Notes: generated by a model from the letters alone, not told the origin. DNA of 29,534 nt from Gammaproteobacteria bacterium (GCA_016762975.1 JAESUV010000002.1:108371-137904), one strand, 5' to 3'. Positions 7,271 through 14,094 are shown, numbered from the stretch's first letter. Numbers and translations: made by a program.

Positions 7271-8104
7271 TTAGCTCAAAATTAGATTTTTAGCCTTGTA
7301 AGCATGATTTACGGCACTCACAAATGCTGAAGTATTATCTGTTATATACTTAGACCAACCTTGAATATACGCTGCACTGTTCTTAATGCTTGACTGACTA
7401 TCAACTCCAACAGAATGACAAACCAAAGCAGCTGTAATTTCTGCAATTAGTTCTTCCTTAGAATAATCTTCCTTACTATCGAATCTTGTAGCTGTTTCAT
7501 CAAACCTAGCTAATCGTTTACTATGTCCGGTACTGTGGGCCAGCTCGTGAAATAACGTGCTGTAATATTCTTCTTTCGACACAAAACTCCCGAGTGCTGG
7601 CATATTGATAGAATCACCGACAGGGGAGTATGAAGGAGTAGAAGAACAAACCGACATATTAACCGACTCTCTATTCAAATATTCCTTAGCAATTGTTTCT
7701 GCATTTGTATCTGTACTAATGTTTTCCGCTGCTGCTTTTAATGGCTCTAATTCAACTCCTTCCACCAGATCGAAATTAAACACAAAACAATGCCTCACAA
7801 CAAAGCGCTTCTTTTCTTCGCAATCTTCTAAATCCTTGTAAAACAAAATCGGTACACCACAACCTTTTGCATCGATTAGCTTGCCTCCTAGTTCTCGAAT
7901 TTGCTTAAAAGTACCCCAATACGGCGACTTATAACCCTCCATTCCCGCTACAATTGCAGTGATAAACGCATTGATGCCGTTGTATTCTTTTTTACTAACT
8001 GCATTTGCTTGTGATGCTGTTAAATAAGGCTTATGCCACATCAACGAACCCTCGCTAATATACTTTTGCAGCAACTCAATAACCTTCTCGCTAGATTTAC
8101 TCAT
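7271..8104 (-). CDS. ardC: ArdC-like antirestriction protein / TraC-type ssDNA-binding metallopeptidase
   Basis: 277 aa from ATG 8104; GGTGG lies nine bases upstream, which favours it over ATG 8110 and over the GTG at 8146 inside the repeat element. The N-terminal part (VIELLQKYISEGSLMWHKPY, then YNGINAFITAI and SPYWGTFKQIRELGG) is the ssDNA-binding domain shared with TraC primases and ArdC. The C-terminal part has HELAHSTGH (residues 186-194), a zincin-type zinc site, with Glu218 or Glu222 as likely third ligand. ArdC proteins protect incoming single-stranded plasmid DNA from host restriction. The gene is last before stbDE and sits 41 nt downstream of a copy of the structured repeat, which suggests early expression after transfer. 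Confidence 0.88.
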   Translation of the reverse strand: MSKSSEKVIELLQKYISEGSLMWHKPYLTASQANAVSKKEYNGINAFITAIVAGMEGYKSPYWGTFKQIRELGGKLIDAKGCGVPILFYKDLEDCEEKKRFVVRHCFVFNFDLVEGVELEPLKAAAENISTDTNAETIAKEYLNRESVNMSVCSSTPSYSPVGDSINMPALGSFVSKEEYYSTLFHELAHSTGHSKRLARFDETATRFDSKEDYSKEELIAEITAALVCHSVGVDSQSSIKNSAAYIQGWSKYITDNTSAFVSAVNHAYKAKNLILS

Positions 8105-8145
8105 AGTCATACCCACCGTATTAAATTTCTTTGTTCCTAAAAACA

Positions 8146-8318
8146 CCCCTCTGGGGTTGAAAAACCCAGACTGCGAACAACGTGAGCGAACGCAGTCGGC
8201 TTTTCTGTGTCAAGGTAGGGGGAACCACACGGGCTGCAACGCAGCGCAGCGAAGAGAAGGTTGGGGGATGCCTGGACTAAGGAAAAACGGCTGCTAATCT
8301 GAAGCGCAGCCCAGAGGG
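8146..8318 (-). repeat. Structured repeat element, copy 1 (upstream of ardC); candidate ssDNA promoter
   Basis: A ~173-bp non-coding element. Its ends are inverted repeats (CCCTCTGGG near 8147 and CCCAGAGGG at 8310-8318). Inside are a GGGTT-GAAA-AACCC hairpin at 8154-8167, a 7-bp stem GACTGCG/CGCAGTC (8169-8175 with 8191-8197), and a long arm GTCAAGGTA/TGCCTGGAC (8209-8217 with 8269-8277) that encloses CTGC/GCAG. Two blocks of GGGGG face each other in the long arm. On the minus strand the arm reads TTGACA, a consensus -35 box, but no good -10 is obvious in duplex form. It matches copies at 9331-9504 and 27699-27872, each upstream of a minus-strand gene. Function inferred. Confidence 0.85.
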
Positions 8319-8339
8319 AGTTACTGTCTTCTAAAAAAT

Positions 8340-8367
8340 GCTCTTGGTGGCCATGACCACCAAGAGC
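8340..8367. promoter_or_regulatory. Companion hairpin of repeat copy 1
   Basis: GCTCTTGGTGG (8340-8350) pairs perfectly with CCACCAAGAGC (8357-8367) across a 6-nt loop CCATGA. It stands 21 nt from repeat copy 1. A 28-nt homologue stands 18 nt from copy 3 (27891-27918), with one compensatory base-pair change (T-A here, G-C there), so the hairpin seems to belong to the element. Confidence 0.7.
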
Positions 8368-8419
8368 CGCATTAGTTTGCAAGTAAAAAGGAGTTTGAAT
8401 GCAACTACATGTATAGCTA

Positions 8420-8440
8420 GGCTAAGTTAGCCTGGCTAAC
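8420..8440. other. Alternating GGCTAA/TTAGCC half-sites at the end of the HTH gene
   Basis: GGCTAA-G-TTAGCC (8420-8432) overlaps GTTAGCC-T-GGCTAAC (8426-8440), giving alternating half-sites that include the stop codon of the HTH gene. There is no T-run. It may act as a weak transcription end or as an operator; the sequence alone does not decide. Confidence 0.4.
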
Positions 8441-8756
8441 TCAAAGTACAAATACCCGCGTGCAAGAGCAAGAGCCGCCACGCCGAGTAGGGAATAGCTC
8501 TTGAACTGCTAGGAGATTCTGACTTCCAACGGCGCACGGTAGCAGATCCTTTTTTCTCATCAATGCGAACGCCAGTGAGCCGCGCCACCTCGTTTTGGCC
8601 CCACCCAGCATACAGAATCAATTGTCCAACTTGCACAGGAGTAGGGGGCTCGTAGAGCAAATCCCCGTACTCTCTTGTGCAGTCCCAATTAAGAATGTCG
8701 GCTTTGCCGACACATTTGCCGTCGCCGACCCTATATACAGCTTTTTCAATACTCAT
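8436..8756 (-). CDS. Small helix-turn-helix DNA-binding protein
   Basis: 106 aa from ATG 8756, with GGGAG about six bases upstream; an in-frame TTG at 8768 would overlap that site. Residues 45-80 read QLILYAGWGQNEVARLTGVR...ATVRRWKSE, a helix-turn-helix with the recognition helix around TVRRWKS, and the C-terminus IPYSAWRLLLLHAGI is a pattern I know from small phage and mobile-element regulators. There is no enzymatic motif. It starts 25 bp after the radC stop in the same direction, so it is in an operon with radC. A role as regulator of the leading-region genes is inference. Confidence 0.65.
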   Translation of the reverse strand: MSIEKAVYRVGDGKCVGKADILNWDCTREYGDLLYEPPTPVQVGQLILYAGWGQNEVARLTGVRIDEKKGSATVRRWKSESPSSSRAIPYSAWRLLLLHAGICTLS

Positions 8757-8781
8757 AAATACTCCCAATTTAAAAAAAGGG

Positions 8782-9234
8782 CTATATAAGCCCTCTCTCC
8801 GCGAAACTAACTACCGTTATATCTGTAACAACAAAATGATCTAATAGTCGAATATCAACCGTACCTAAAGCAGCCCGTATCTTATTCGTAATTCTAATAT
8901 CCGCTTGTGATGGCTCACTGCTATTCGATGGATGATTATGTGCCAGCATTACCGCTGCCGCGTTGTGGAACAATGCTCTTTTAACGACTTCTCGTGGATA
9001 CACAGCTGCCCCATCAATAGTTCCGTGGAAAAGGTCTTCAATCACTATCACGCCGTGCTGATTATCCAAATACAATACAGAAAATACTTCATGTTCCAAC
9101 CCAGTAAAATGCAATTTCAAATAATCTTTAGTTTCAGCGCTGCTAGTCAACTTCTTCAAAGTTTTCAGATTTCTAAATATTATGTTCTTCGCTCTTTTAA
9201 TTACCTTCGCTTCATTTTCTGTGTACTTAGCCAT
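8782..9234 (-). CDS. radC: RadC-like JAB/MPN domain protein
   Basis: 150 aa from ATG 9234 (MAKYTENEAKVIKRAKNIIF). In-frame starts at 9264 and 9330 exist; the last abuts repeat copy 2 with no usable spacing to a ribosome site, so 9234 is the conservative choice. The JAMM metal site is visible: Glu in LEHEVFSVLYLD (48-56), His99 and His101 in AHNHPSN, and Asp112 in EPSQAD. Short RadC proteins on plasmids and ICEs carry only this domain, without the chromosomal HhH part, as here. The family name comes from DNA repair but its biochemical role is unsettled. It is transcribed from downstream of ssb, with repeat copy 2 in between. Confidence 0.9.
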   Translation of the reverse strand: MAKYTENEAKVIKRAKNIIFRNLKTLKKLTSSAETKDYLKLHFTGLEHEVFSVLYLDNQHGVIVIEDLFHGTIDGAAVYPREVVKRALFHNAAAVMLAHNHPSNSSEPSQADIRITNKIRAALGTVDIRLLDHFVVTDITVVSFAERGLI

Positions 9235-9330
9235 CTCTCGATTTCCTATATTATACCGTTCCATTGGCGCGGTAAAGTTTAAATACGTGCTGGTCAAAAC
9301 TCTATTTTTTCTTGTGTTATTAACAAACAT

Positions 9331-9504
9331 CCCTCTGGGGTTGAAAAACCCAATGATCGCGAATGTAATGAGTGAAAGTGGCCGGCTTTTTTGTGTCTAG
9401 GTAGGGGGAACCTCACGGCCTGCAGTGAAGCGTAGCGGAATGAAGGTTGGGGGATACCTAGACTAAGGAAAAACGGCTGCTAATCTGTAGCGCAGCCCAG
9501 AGGG
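9331..9504 (-). repeat. Structured repeat element, copy 2 (upstream of radC)
   Basis: 174 bp, with the same ends (CCCTCTGGG at 9331-9339, CCCAGAGGG at 9496-9504) and the same GAAA-loop hairpin next to the left end. The long arm pairs perfectly here: GTCTAGGTA (9395-9403) with TACCTAGAC (9455-9463). The segment CTGC...GTAG replaces CTGC...GCAG of copy 1. The part between the left hairpin and the long arm differs most from copy 1 and does not keep its 7-bp stem. It lies between ssb and radC, in the same orientation as the other two copies. Confidence 0.85.
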
Positions 9505-9700
9505 GTAGTTGCGATTCGTGTAATTGCTTTATAGAAAGACTCTTCGCAAGAAGTAGCCTAAAAACCGTCAAGTATATTGGTTTCTAGGAGTAGCTGTGGC
9601 ACTCATACCACCTTAAAATCGCTTAGAAGCGATCTGATGAAGACGAATTCGGAGAATTCAGACACAAAATCGGGATTTATCCCAAAAGGCAGAAACCGAA
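9505..9700. other. Intergenic stretch with several small hairpins
   Basis: No gene is supported between repeat copy 2 and the ssb terminator. Visible dyads: CTTC-GCAA-GAAG near 9542, ATCGCTT-AG-AAGCGAT at 9618-9633, GAATTC-GGA-GAATTC at 9645-9659, and GGGATTTATCCC near 9672. Such clusters can mark an origin of transfer or a priming site, but no relaxase gene or known nic sequence is present, so I leave this open. Confidence 0.4.
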
Positions 9701-9705
9701 CAAAA

Positions 9706-9728
9706 AAAGGGCGGTTTAGCCGCCCTTT
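9706..9728 (-). terminator. Rho-independent terminator of ssb
   Basis: On the minus strand GGGCGG and CCGCCC (9709-9714 with 9720-9725) form a GC-rich hairpin with a 5-nt loop, followed by seven T residues (complement of the A-run 9702-9708). It lies 19 bp after the ssb stop codon. Confidence 0.85.
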
Positions 9729-9746
9729 GATTTTGAAGAGTGAAAG

Positions 9747-10112
9747 TTACTGATTACCGTTATCTTCCTCGCTGTCCGATCGCGAACTTAGGATCTTCCA
9801 GTCGGAACAGTGAATGTCTGTTCTGTAGTGCTTCTGACCGTCTTTCTCGTAAGAGCTAGGGATTGTTTCTCCCTCGATGTAAACGTAATCACCGGACTTC
9901 AGAATTTGTTCGGCGTTTTCTGCGCTCTTGCCGAAGATTGAAACATTGTGCCAATCGGTACGTTGTTCTTTGTCACCGGACTCTTTGTCTTTCCAGGTGC
10001 GGTTTGTTGCTACTGAGAGGTTTAAGACTCTTGAGCCGCTAGGAAGATCCGCTGCAGTTGGTGCGGCACCGATGTGACCTACTAAGATTTGTTTGTTTAC
10101 TGTTTGGGACAT
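9747..10112 (-). CDS. ssb: Single-stranded DNA-binding protein
   Basis: 121 aa from ATG 10112, with an AGGAG-type site upstream. The OB-fold is recognisable: NKQILVGHIGAAPTAADLPSG, then LNLSVATNRTWKD, QRTDWHNVSIFGKSAENAEQ and LKSGDYVYIEGE. The length is shorter than chromosomal SSB (~170 aa), and the C-terminus ends SDSEEDNGNQ without the conserved DDDIPF tip through which SSB recruits partners, so it may bind ssDNA without recruiting the host repair proteins. Plasmid SSBs coat incoming or replicating single strands. It is followed by its own terminator. Confidence 0.93.
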   Translation of the reverse strand: MSQTVNKQILVGHIGAAPTAADLPSGSRVLNLSVATNRTWKDKESGDKEQRTDWHNVSIFGKSAENAEQILKSGDYVYIEGETIPSSYEKDGQKHYRTDIHCSDWKILSSRSDSEEDNGNQ

Positions 10113-10670
10113 GATCTAGCTCCTGTATTGTTAAATTTCGTGATTGTAAGAGTTCCATTAAGATGAGATAAATCCAGCGATTAAGCGGCCCGCAAAGTAT
10201 TGAGGACACGAGCTTGATTTATTGAGTCAGGAACTAAAGTCACGACTAAAAATTCAACGGTAATTCAGGAGTTAATGTCACTTCCTTATCAAAAACTAAG
10301 CCGTCAATGAAATGCTTACTGCAGATTTCAAGCGCCCAGACTCACGAACTTCAGTGTATAGCAATTCGCCGAAAGACAAAATGTTTGGGCATTTAAGTAT
10401 CGATCAATATCTTCTCTACGCAGCAGAATCGAATATAGGTGGTGTTTGCTTTTGTTTACTATCCAAACGAACCTGCAGATGGTCAGACGTTTCACGAATT
10501 GCTTTGTTTATTGCGCGTAGCGCCTTTCCCTCGCAGCCGGAGGCGGTGTTGCGTGTAATCGACTTTCTTCAATTCATCACAGGTGCAAAAATATTTTTAA
10601 TTCGGCATGGATGCCGAACCTAGGCCGCGTAGCGGGGCGGAGCCAGGATGGCGTAGGGTAGGAGCTTTAT
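10113..10670. other. Non-coding stretch between ssb and the origin
   Basis: I see no supported gene. An open frame at 10312-10623 (plus) has no ribosome site, no recognisable domain and an unusual composition, so I reject it. Near its end is TTCGGCAT-GG-ATGCCGAA (10601-10618), a perfect 8-bp inverted repeat with a 2-nt centre, followed by a GC-rich segment resembling dispersed intergenic repeats of marine gammaproteobacteria. Confidence 0.4.
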
Positions 10671-10731
10671 CATTTTTCAGTTTTCACAGATTTGAATTTT
10701 TATAGTAAATATCTCTATGTGTTAAACATAA

Positions 10732-10767
10732 GTTAATAAAGAAGTTAAAGAATGTTAATAAAGAAGT
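10732..10767 (+). repeat. AT-rich 14-bp direct repeats, probable DNA unwinding element
   Basis: GTTAATAAAGAAGT occurs at 10732-10745 and 10754-10767. The 22-bp spacing matches the spacing of the neighbouring iterons, so both lie on the same face of the helix. Confidence 0.65.
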
Positions 10768-10831
10768 GTTACGGTTCCAAAATAGACCGCAGGTTATTGA
10801 TATTATTATAGTATTCTATGTCGAGTGCTTC

Positions 10832-10931
10832 TATTAGCCCGATAGTTTGGGGGGTAATAGCCCGATACATTGCTTCTAATAGCCCGAAAGCCCGCGTGTA
10901 ATAGCCCGACTACCTGCTTCTAAAAGCCCGA
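10832..10931 (+). repeat. Iteron array A: five 22-bp iterons
   Basis: The core TAATAGCCCGA (variants TATTAGCCCGA and TAAAAGCCCGA) starts at about 10832, 10855, 10877, 10899 and 10921. Spacing is 22 bp, except the first gap of 23. All are in the same orientation. This array is next to the AT-rich stretch and the DnaA box. Confidence 0.9.
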
Positions 10932-10956
10932 CACCTTGTTTACCTAACATCTGGAC

Positions 10957-10965
10957 TTATCCACA
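10957..10965 (+). promoter_or_regulatory. DnaA box
   Basis: TTATCCACA, identical to the Escherichia coli consensus, between the two iteron arrays. Confidence 0.85.
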
Positions 10966-11080
10966 AGCAGATTAGACATTCAGAGTGTTAAACAAAGCCA
11001 TTGAGGCGTAAAGCCCTGATTATACAGGCTCTCAGACACTAATCGATAATCAAACAGGTCACTACTTCTCCATAACTGCG

Positions 11081-11360
11081 TGTGATAGCCCGAATCTGCG
11101 TGTGATAGCCCGAAAGTGCTTGCGAAAGCCCGAACCTGCGTGTGATAGCCCGAAAGTGTGTCTAATACCCCGAAAATGTGTCTGAAAGCCCGAAAGCGCG
11201 GGCGAAAGCCCGAATCTGCGTGTGATAGCCCGAAAGTGCTTGCGATAGCCCGAACCTGCGTGTGATAGCCCGAAAGTGTGTCTAATACCCCGAAAATGTG
11301 TCTGAAAGCCCGAACCTGCGTGTGATAGCCCGAAAGTGCTTGCGATAGCCCGAAATGATG
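11081..11360 (+). repeat. Iteron array B: fourteen 20-bp iterons
   Basis: Units of exactly 20 bp start at 11081 and repeat to 11341; the consensus is TGTGATAGCCCGAAAGTGCT. The core AGCCCGA is constant, except for ACCCCGA at 11161 and 11281. The block 11101-11200 is repeated with few changes at 11221-11320, a 120-bp (six-unit) tandem duplication. The array ends 47 bp before the repA ATG. Confidence 0.95.
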
Positions 11361-11407
11361 CTAAGGTCTATCGTGTATTCAAGAACTTACTCATTGATGA
11401 GGTATGT

Positions 11408-12454
11408 ATGGATCACCAACAGCACGAGGACGGTTTAAGTGATGATAAGTATCCACAAAAGGATATGTTTATTTGTGACGTACAAGACGCGGCCCTCAAG
11501 GAGATCATGCCTGGCATGGAACATCCTTTCTATTCCTTATCAAAAAAGCCTGATACAAAAATAGTTAGATATGATCACGGGGAAAACTGGCTAGAAATTA
11601 CCCCCAGCGTAAAAGGCAGAGCAACGATCTACGACAAAGACATTTTGATCTTCGCAACGTCACAAATAATGGCAAAGGTAAATGAGGGTCTAGAACCTGT
11701 ATCAAGAATTCGCATTAATTGCCATGAGCTACTTAAATTCTGTAATAGAGGAACAGCTGGGAAAGACTATGAAAGGCTTGTAGCTGCTCTTGATAGATTG
11801 GCGGGGACACGTATAAGCACAAACATTACTAGCGGCGACACTGAAACATACACTAATTTTGGTTTGATAGATGAAGGCTCTGTCAAAAGAACACGAGGCC
11901 TGGACGGTAGAATAAAATGGGTCGAGCTTAAAGTTTCCGATTGGGTGTTTGACGCGATTAAGAACAAAGCGGTGCTTACTCTCAACCCAGCCTATTTTAG
12001 ACTAAGACAACCTACAGCTAGAAGAATATATGAGATTGCGAGAAAACATTGCGGTCGGAAAAATAGTTTTATAATCAGTTTAAGCATACTGCAGAAAAAA
12101 GCAGGCTCCGTTGCACCTGAAAGAGACTTTAAAAGAACGCTACTAGCTATCATGAAAAGCCAGATACTGCCCGACTTCATAATCGAGTTCGATGAAGTCA
12201 GAGAAATGGTGAAGTTTATAAATAGATCAGATTGGTGGGTAGAAGATAAGCTTGATATTAAAAAGCACCCTCTATTACAAAATGCTAGTACATATTCACA
12301 AGCGCGAAAAATTGTACCGGAAGGCACTAGAGTGCAGGAATGGCATAAGGAATGGATGCTTTTCTGGATCGGCAACGGATGTGTTAATTTACACGATCCA
12401 GACAGTGCGTTTTTGGGATTTTGTAAGAGAAAGTCCGACGAACAACAAAGCTAA
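11408..12454 (+). CDS. repA: Replication initiator RepA (PF10134 RPA type)
   Basis: 348 aa from ATG 11408, set by TGAGG five bases upstream; an in-frame GTG at 11336 would start inside the last iterons and is unlikely. The family pattern is clear: HPFYSLSKKPDT (39-50), then ITPSVKGRATIYDKDILIFATSQ, INCHELLKFCNRGTAGKDYERL, LDRLAGTRISTNI and FGLIDEGS. These are the conserved blocks of the RPA initiators of broad-host-range plasmids. The C-terminal half has basic helices that bind iterons. RepA binds the iterons upstream and starts replication at oriV. The last ~60 residues are less conserved. Confidence 0.93.
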   Translation: MDHQQHEDGLSDDKYPQKDMFICDVQDAALKEIMPGMEHPFYSLSKKPDTKIVRYDHGENWLEITPSVKGRATIYDKDILIFATSQIMAKVNEGLEPVSRIRINCHELLKFCNRGTAGKDYERLVAALDRLAGTRISTNITSGDTETYTNFGLIDEGSVKRTRGLDGRIKWVELKVSDWVFDAIKNKAVLTLNPAYFRLRQPTARRIYEIARKHCGRKNSFIISLSILQKKAGSVAPERDFKRTLLAIMKSQILPDFIIEFDEVREMVKFINRSDWWVEDKLDIKKHPLLQNASTYSQARKIVPEGTRVQEWHKEWMLFWIGNGCVNLHDPDSAFLGFCKRKSDEQQS

Positions 12455-12455
12455 A

Positions 12456-13355
12456 TTACACGAACATTTTACCGGTGGCGTCCAAAGTTAGTTTTATGTA
12501 GTTATTAATATGTCCTTTTTTACGTGTATCCAAGTTAGGACTACATGCGAGTAGGGTGCTAGCAACCGTTTCACGGTCATATCCTGCTTGCAGCATCTTC
12601 AAGCAAACAACAAAGTCCGCCTCACTTTCCCCAAACACATTCCCTGGTCTATTCTTTAGCGGCTTACCAAAACGCGCTTCGAGTGATGCATACACACTTT
12701 CAAAATATTTTAATGCGTCTTTAGACGGTGGGTGAGTAGATATAACTAGCAAGCCGTCAGACTTATTCTTTTCTGCTGTGTAATCCTCATGCCACTTCAA
12801 GGCCCTACGCACTAATTCTTGACCGTTTGCGATCTGTGTTCCCTTATATTCCTGAAGCAACACATAGGGGCTTTTACCTAATTCGTCAATGTGCAGCGTT
12901 TTTCTATTGGTGAAACCCGCTAAGCGGCCAAAGTGTCTCCAGTCAGCCGAGTTAAAATCGGCATTGTATTTATGTGCTAGAAATTGAGCGACGGCCGTAG
13001 CCGTTTGTTCGGATACAGGTTTAACGGAAAACCTTATCCACGCCTGCAAATTTTGCGGGCTGGTTTCTACCACGCAAGCGGGGCTTAGTGAATTGTCTTT
13101 TAGGAGCTTCAATACCCCTAGATCGATATCGTCCATGAGAATAATACCAACGCTTCCTTTAGGACGAATGTAGATCTCGCTACCGCCTGTATTCATTTTC
13201 TTCAGCCATGCGATTGATTTAACTACTTGATGGTAGTCAAAATCGCGTAATAGCATTTTGCCTTCAGGCGTAAGGACGCCCAATTCAAACTTTAAAGCGG
13301 ACATACTGCGTAGCTGTCTAGTTACTGCGCGTAATGTTAAGTCTGCTGCTTTCAT
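12456..13355 (-). CDS. RepB-like plasmid DNA primase (archaeo-eukaryotic primase fold)
   Basis: 299 aa from ATG 13355, convergent with repA (1 bp between the stops). The acidic catalytic pair is at IILMDDIDLG (residues 71-80), followed by CVVETSPQNLQAWIRF (94-109) and the conserved WRHFGRLAGFTNRK (139-152). These are the blocks of RepB-type primases such as that of RSF1010, which make primers on the single-stranded plasmid. The C-terminal ~110 residues look helical (DFVVCLKMLQAGYDRETVASTL) and resemble the helix-bundle part of those primases. Co-location with repA fits a role in replication or in priming the complementary strand after transfer. Confidence 0.85.
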   Translation of the reverse strand: MKAADLTLRAVTRQLRSMSALKFELGVLTPEGKMLLRDFDYHQVVKSIAWLKKMNTGGSEIYIRPKGSVGIILMDDIDLGVLKLLKDNSLSPACVVETSPQNLQAWIRFSVKPVSEQTATAVAQFLAHKYNADFNSADWRHFGRLAGFTNRKTLHIDELGKSPYVLLQEYKGTQIANGQELVRRALKWHEDYTAEKNKSDGLLVISTHPPSKDALKYFESVYASLEARFGKPLKNRPGNVFGESEADFVVCLKMLQAGYDRETVASTLLACSPNLDTRKKGHINNYIKLTLDATGKMFV

Positions 13356-13447
13356 AGGTTCTCAATTAATGCGGCTGGTTATTATGTAGCTACTTGAATA
13401 AGAGCGACTGGCAATTCAATATGTAATGAATTGAAGGGATGTCTCTT

Positions 13448-13936
13448 ATGCAATACCCAAAATCTATACTCTTTGCCCTAATACTAGTTTTAAGCAGCAA
13501 TGATTATTCAGCTGAAAACTACGGAGCGTTAAACGACGATGAAGCAAGCGCCTGTGGTGCCTTGTTATGTCTAGCCGGCGGCACTTCACTTTCCGAATGC
13601 GCCAAACCCTTACGGGAATTTTTTAGCATCACTGACCCAAACCCAGCTCGTATGATCCGCAAACGCCTAAATTTTCTAAGGTTATGCCCTACAGGCGACA
13701 ATGGCTCACTAGCAAACATACTCAACAATCAAAGCATTTCATGCAGCAGTAGCCAGTGTGCGGCTGATGTGGTCAAAACAGGCACATTCGGTTATTGCCT
13801 CACTTTCCAAAATAGCAACTGTCAAAACTTCGTTATTTTGGATGAAGAAATAGGGACGCGAGACAACCGAAGAATCTATGGGCACTGCCTTACATCTCCC
13901 GTTGCAGGTAAATGTCCGCGTTTCGAGCGACTATAG
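13448..13936 (+). CDS. trbM: TrbM family conjugal transfer protein
   Basis: 162 aa from ATG 13448, with AAGGG about nine bases upstream; ATG 13439 is in frame but has no spacing from that site. Residues 4-22 are a signal peptide (SILFALILVLSSNDYSA). The mature part opens with DDEASACGALLCLAGG, SLSECAKPLREFFSI and then RKRLNFLRLCPT, the TrbM signature, with eleven Cys in the mature protein likely in disulfides. TrbM is a periplasmic accessory protein of IncP-type mating systems. It is transcribed just before the VirB genes, separated by 173 bp that hold a promoter candidate. Confidence 0.88.
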   Translation: MQYPKSILFALILVLSSNDYSAENYGALNDDEASACGALLCLAGGTSLSECAKPLREFFSITDPNPARMIRKRLNFLRLCPTGDNGSLANILNNQSISCSSSQCAADVVKTGTFGYCLTFQNSNCQNFVILDEEIGTRDNRRIYGHCLTSPVAGKCPRFERL

Positions 13937-14015
13937 CTCAATTACAGCCCATGACTTACCACTAATAGCCCGGAAAACATCCCCAAACCTGTAGGTATAT
14001 AGGTAAACTACCTGT

Positions 14016-14035
14016 AACCCGCTGATAAACGGGTA
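14016..14035 (+). terminator. Possible terminator after trbM
   Basis: ACCCG and CGGGT around 14018-14034 form a short hairpin (loop CTGATAAA), followed by an A-rich rather than T-rich run on the plus strand. The evidence is weak; the dyad could instead be an operator. Confidence 0.3.
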
Positions 14036-14065
14036 AAATAGCCAAAAGTAACACTAATACAGTTA

Positions 14066-14094
14066 TTGTCTAACACTTTGTGTAGTATTGTAAT
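14066..14094 (+). promoter_or_regulatory. Putative promoter of the VirB operon
   Basis: TTGTCT (14066-14071) and TGTAAT (14089-14094) are separated by 17 bp, close to the sigma-70 pattern. Around it lie GTAACAC (near 14048) and GTGTTAC (near 14130), inverted copies of a 7-mer, and a dyad near TATTGTAATAC. These could be operator sites for a transfer regulator. The predicted start lies before the unknown leader gene at 14110. Confidence 0.5.

Larger units (their letters stand above)
10680..11407 (+). other. oriV: Replication origin (oriV) region
   Basis: This region has the classic parts of an iteron origin in order: an AT-rich stretch (10680-10830) containing a 14-mer GTTAATAAAGAAGT twice (10732-10745 and 10754-10767, 22 bp apart) as a probable unwinding element; five iterons of 22 bp (10832-10931); a perfect DnaA box TTATCCACA (10957-10965); and fourteen iterons of 20 bp (11081-11360), followed by the repA gene. 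RepA binding to the iterons would open the AT-rich stretch with DnaA help, and the array near repA may also control copy number and repA expression. The interpretation follows iteron-plasmid knowledge; the repeats are seen directly. Confidence 0.85.

Noticed and set aside
8104..8146. In-frame GTG or ATG at the edge of all three elements, as alternative starts for ardC, radC and parB
   Set aside because: The only purine-rich stretch (AGAGGG) directly abuts these codons with no spacing, and the added peptides share no sequence. Open frames of 14-32 codons are expected by chance often enough.
8209..8277. G-quadruplex formed by the GGGGG blocks in the element
   Set aside because: Only two such blocks per copy, far apart; the pairing of flanking arms explains the conservation better.
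8146..8318. The 174-bp element as a MITE, because its ends are inverted repeats
   Set aside because: No target-site duplications are visible, all three copies are in one orientation, and each sits directly upstream of a leading-type gene. Mobility is not excluded, given the fragment at 29384.
8137..8382. Open frame across repeat copy 1 on the minus strand
   Set aside because: The sequence is conserved as structure with indels between copies and would frameshift; not a gene.
9505..9700. Origin of transfer in the hairpin-rich stretch
   Set aside because: No relaxase in the window and no recognisable nic motif; kept only as an undetermined intergenic region.
10312..10623. Open frame of 103 codons between ssb and the origin
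   Set aside because: No ribosome site, no recognisable domain, atypical composition, and it runs into an inverted repeat; probably not coding.
11081..11360. Regular repeats that might look like a CRISPR array
   Set aside because: Units are 20 bp in direct tandem with no unique spacers, next to repA; they are iterons.
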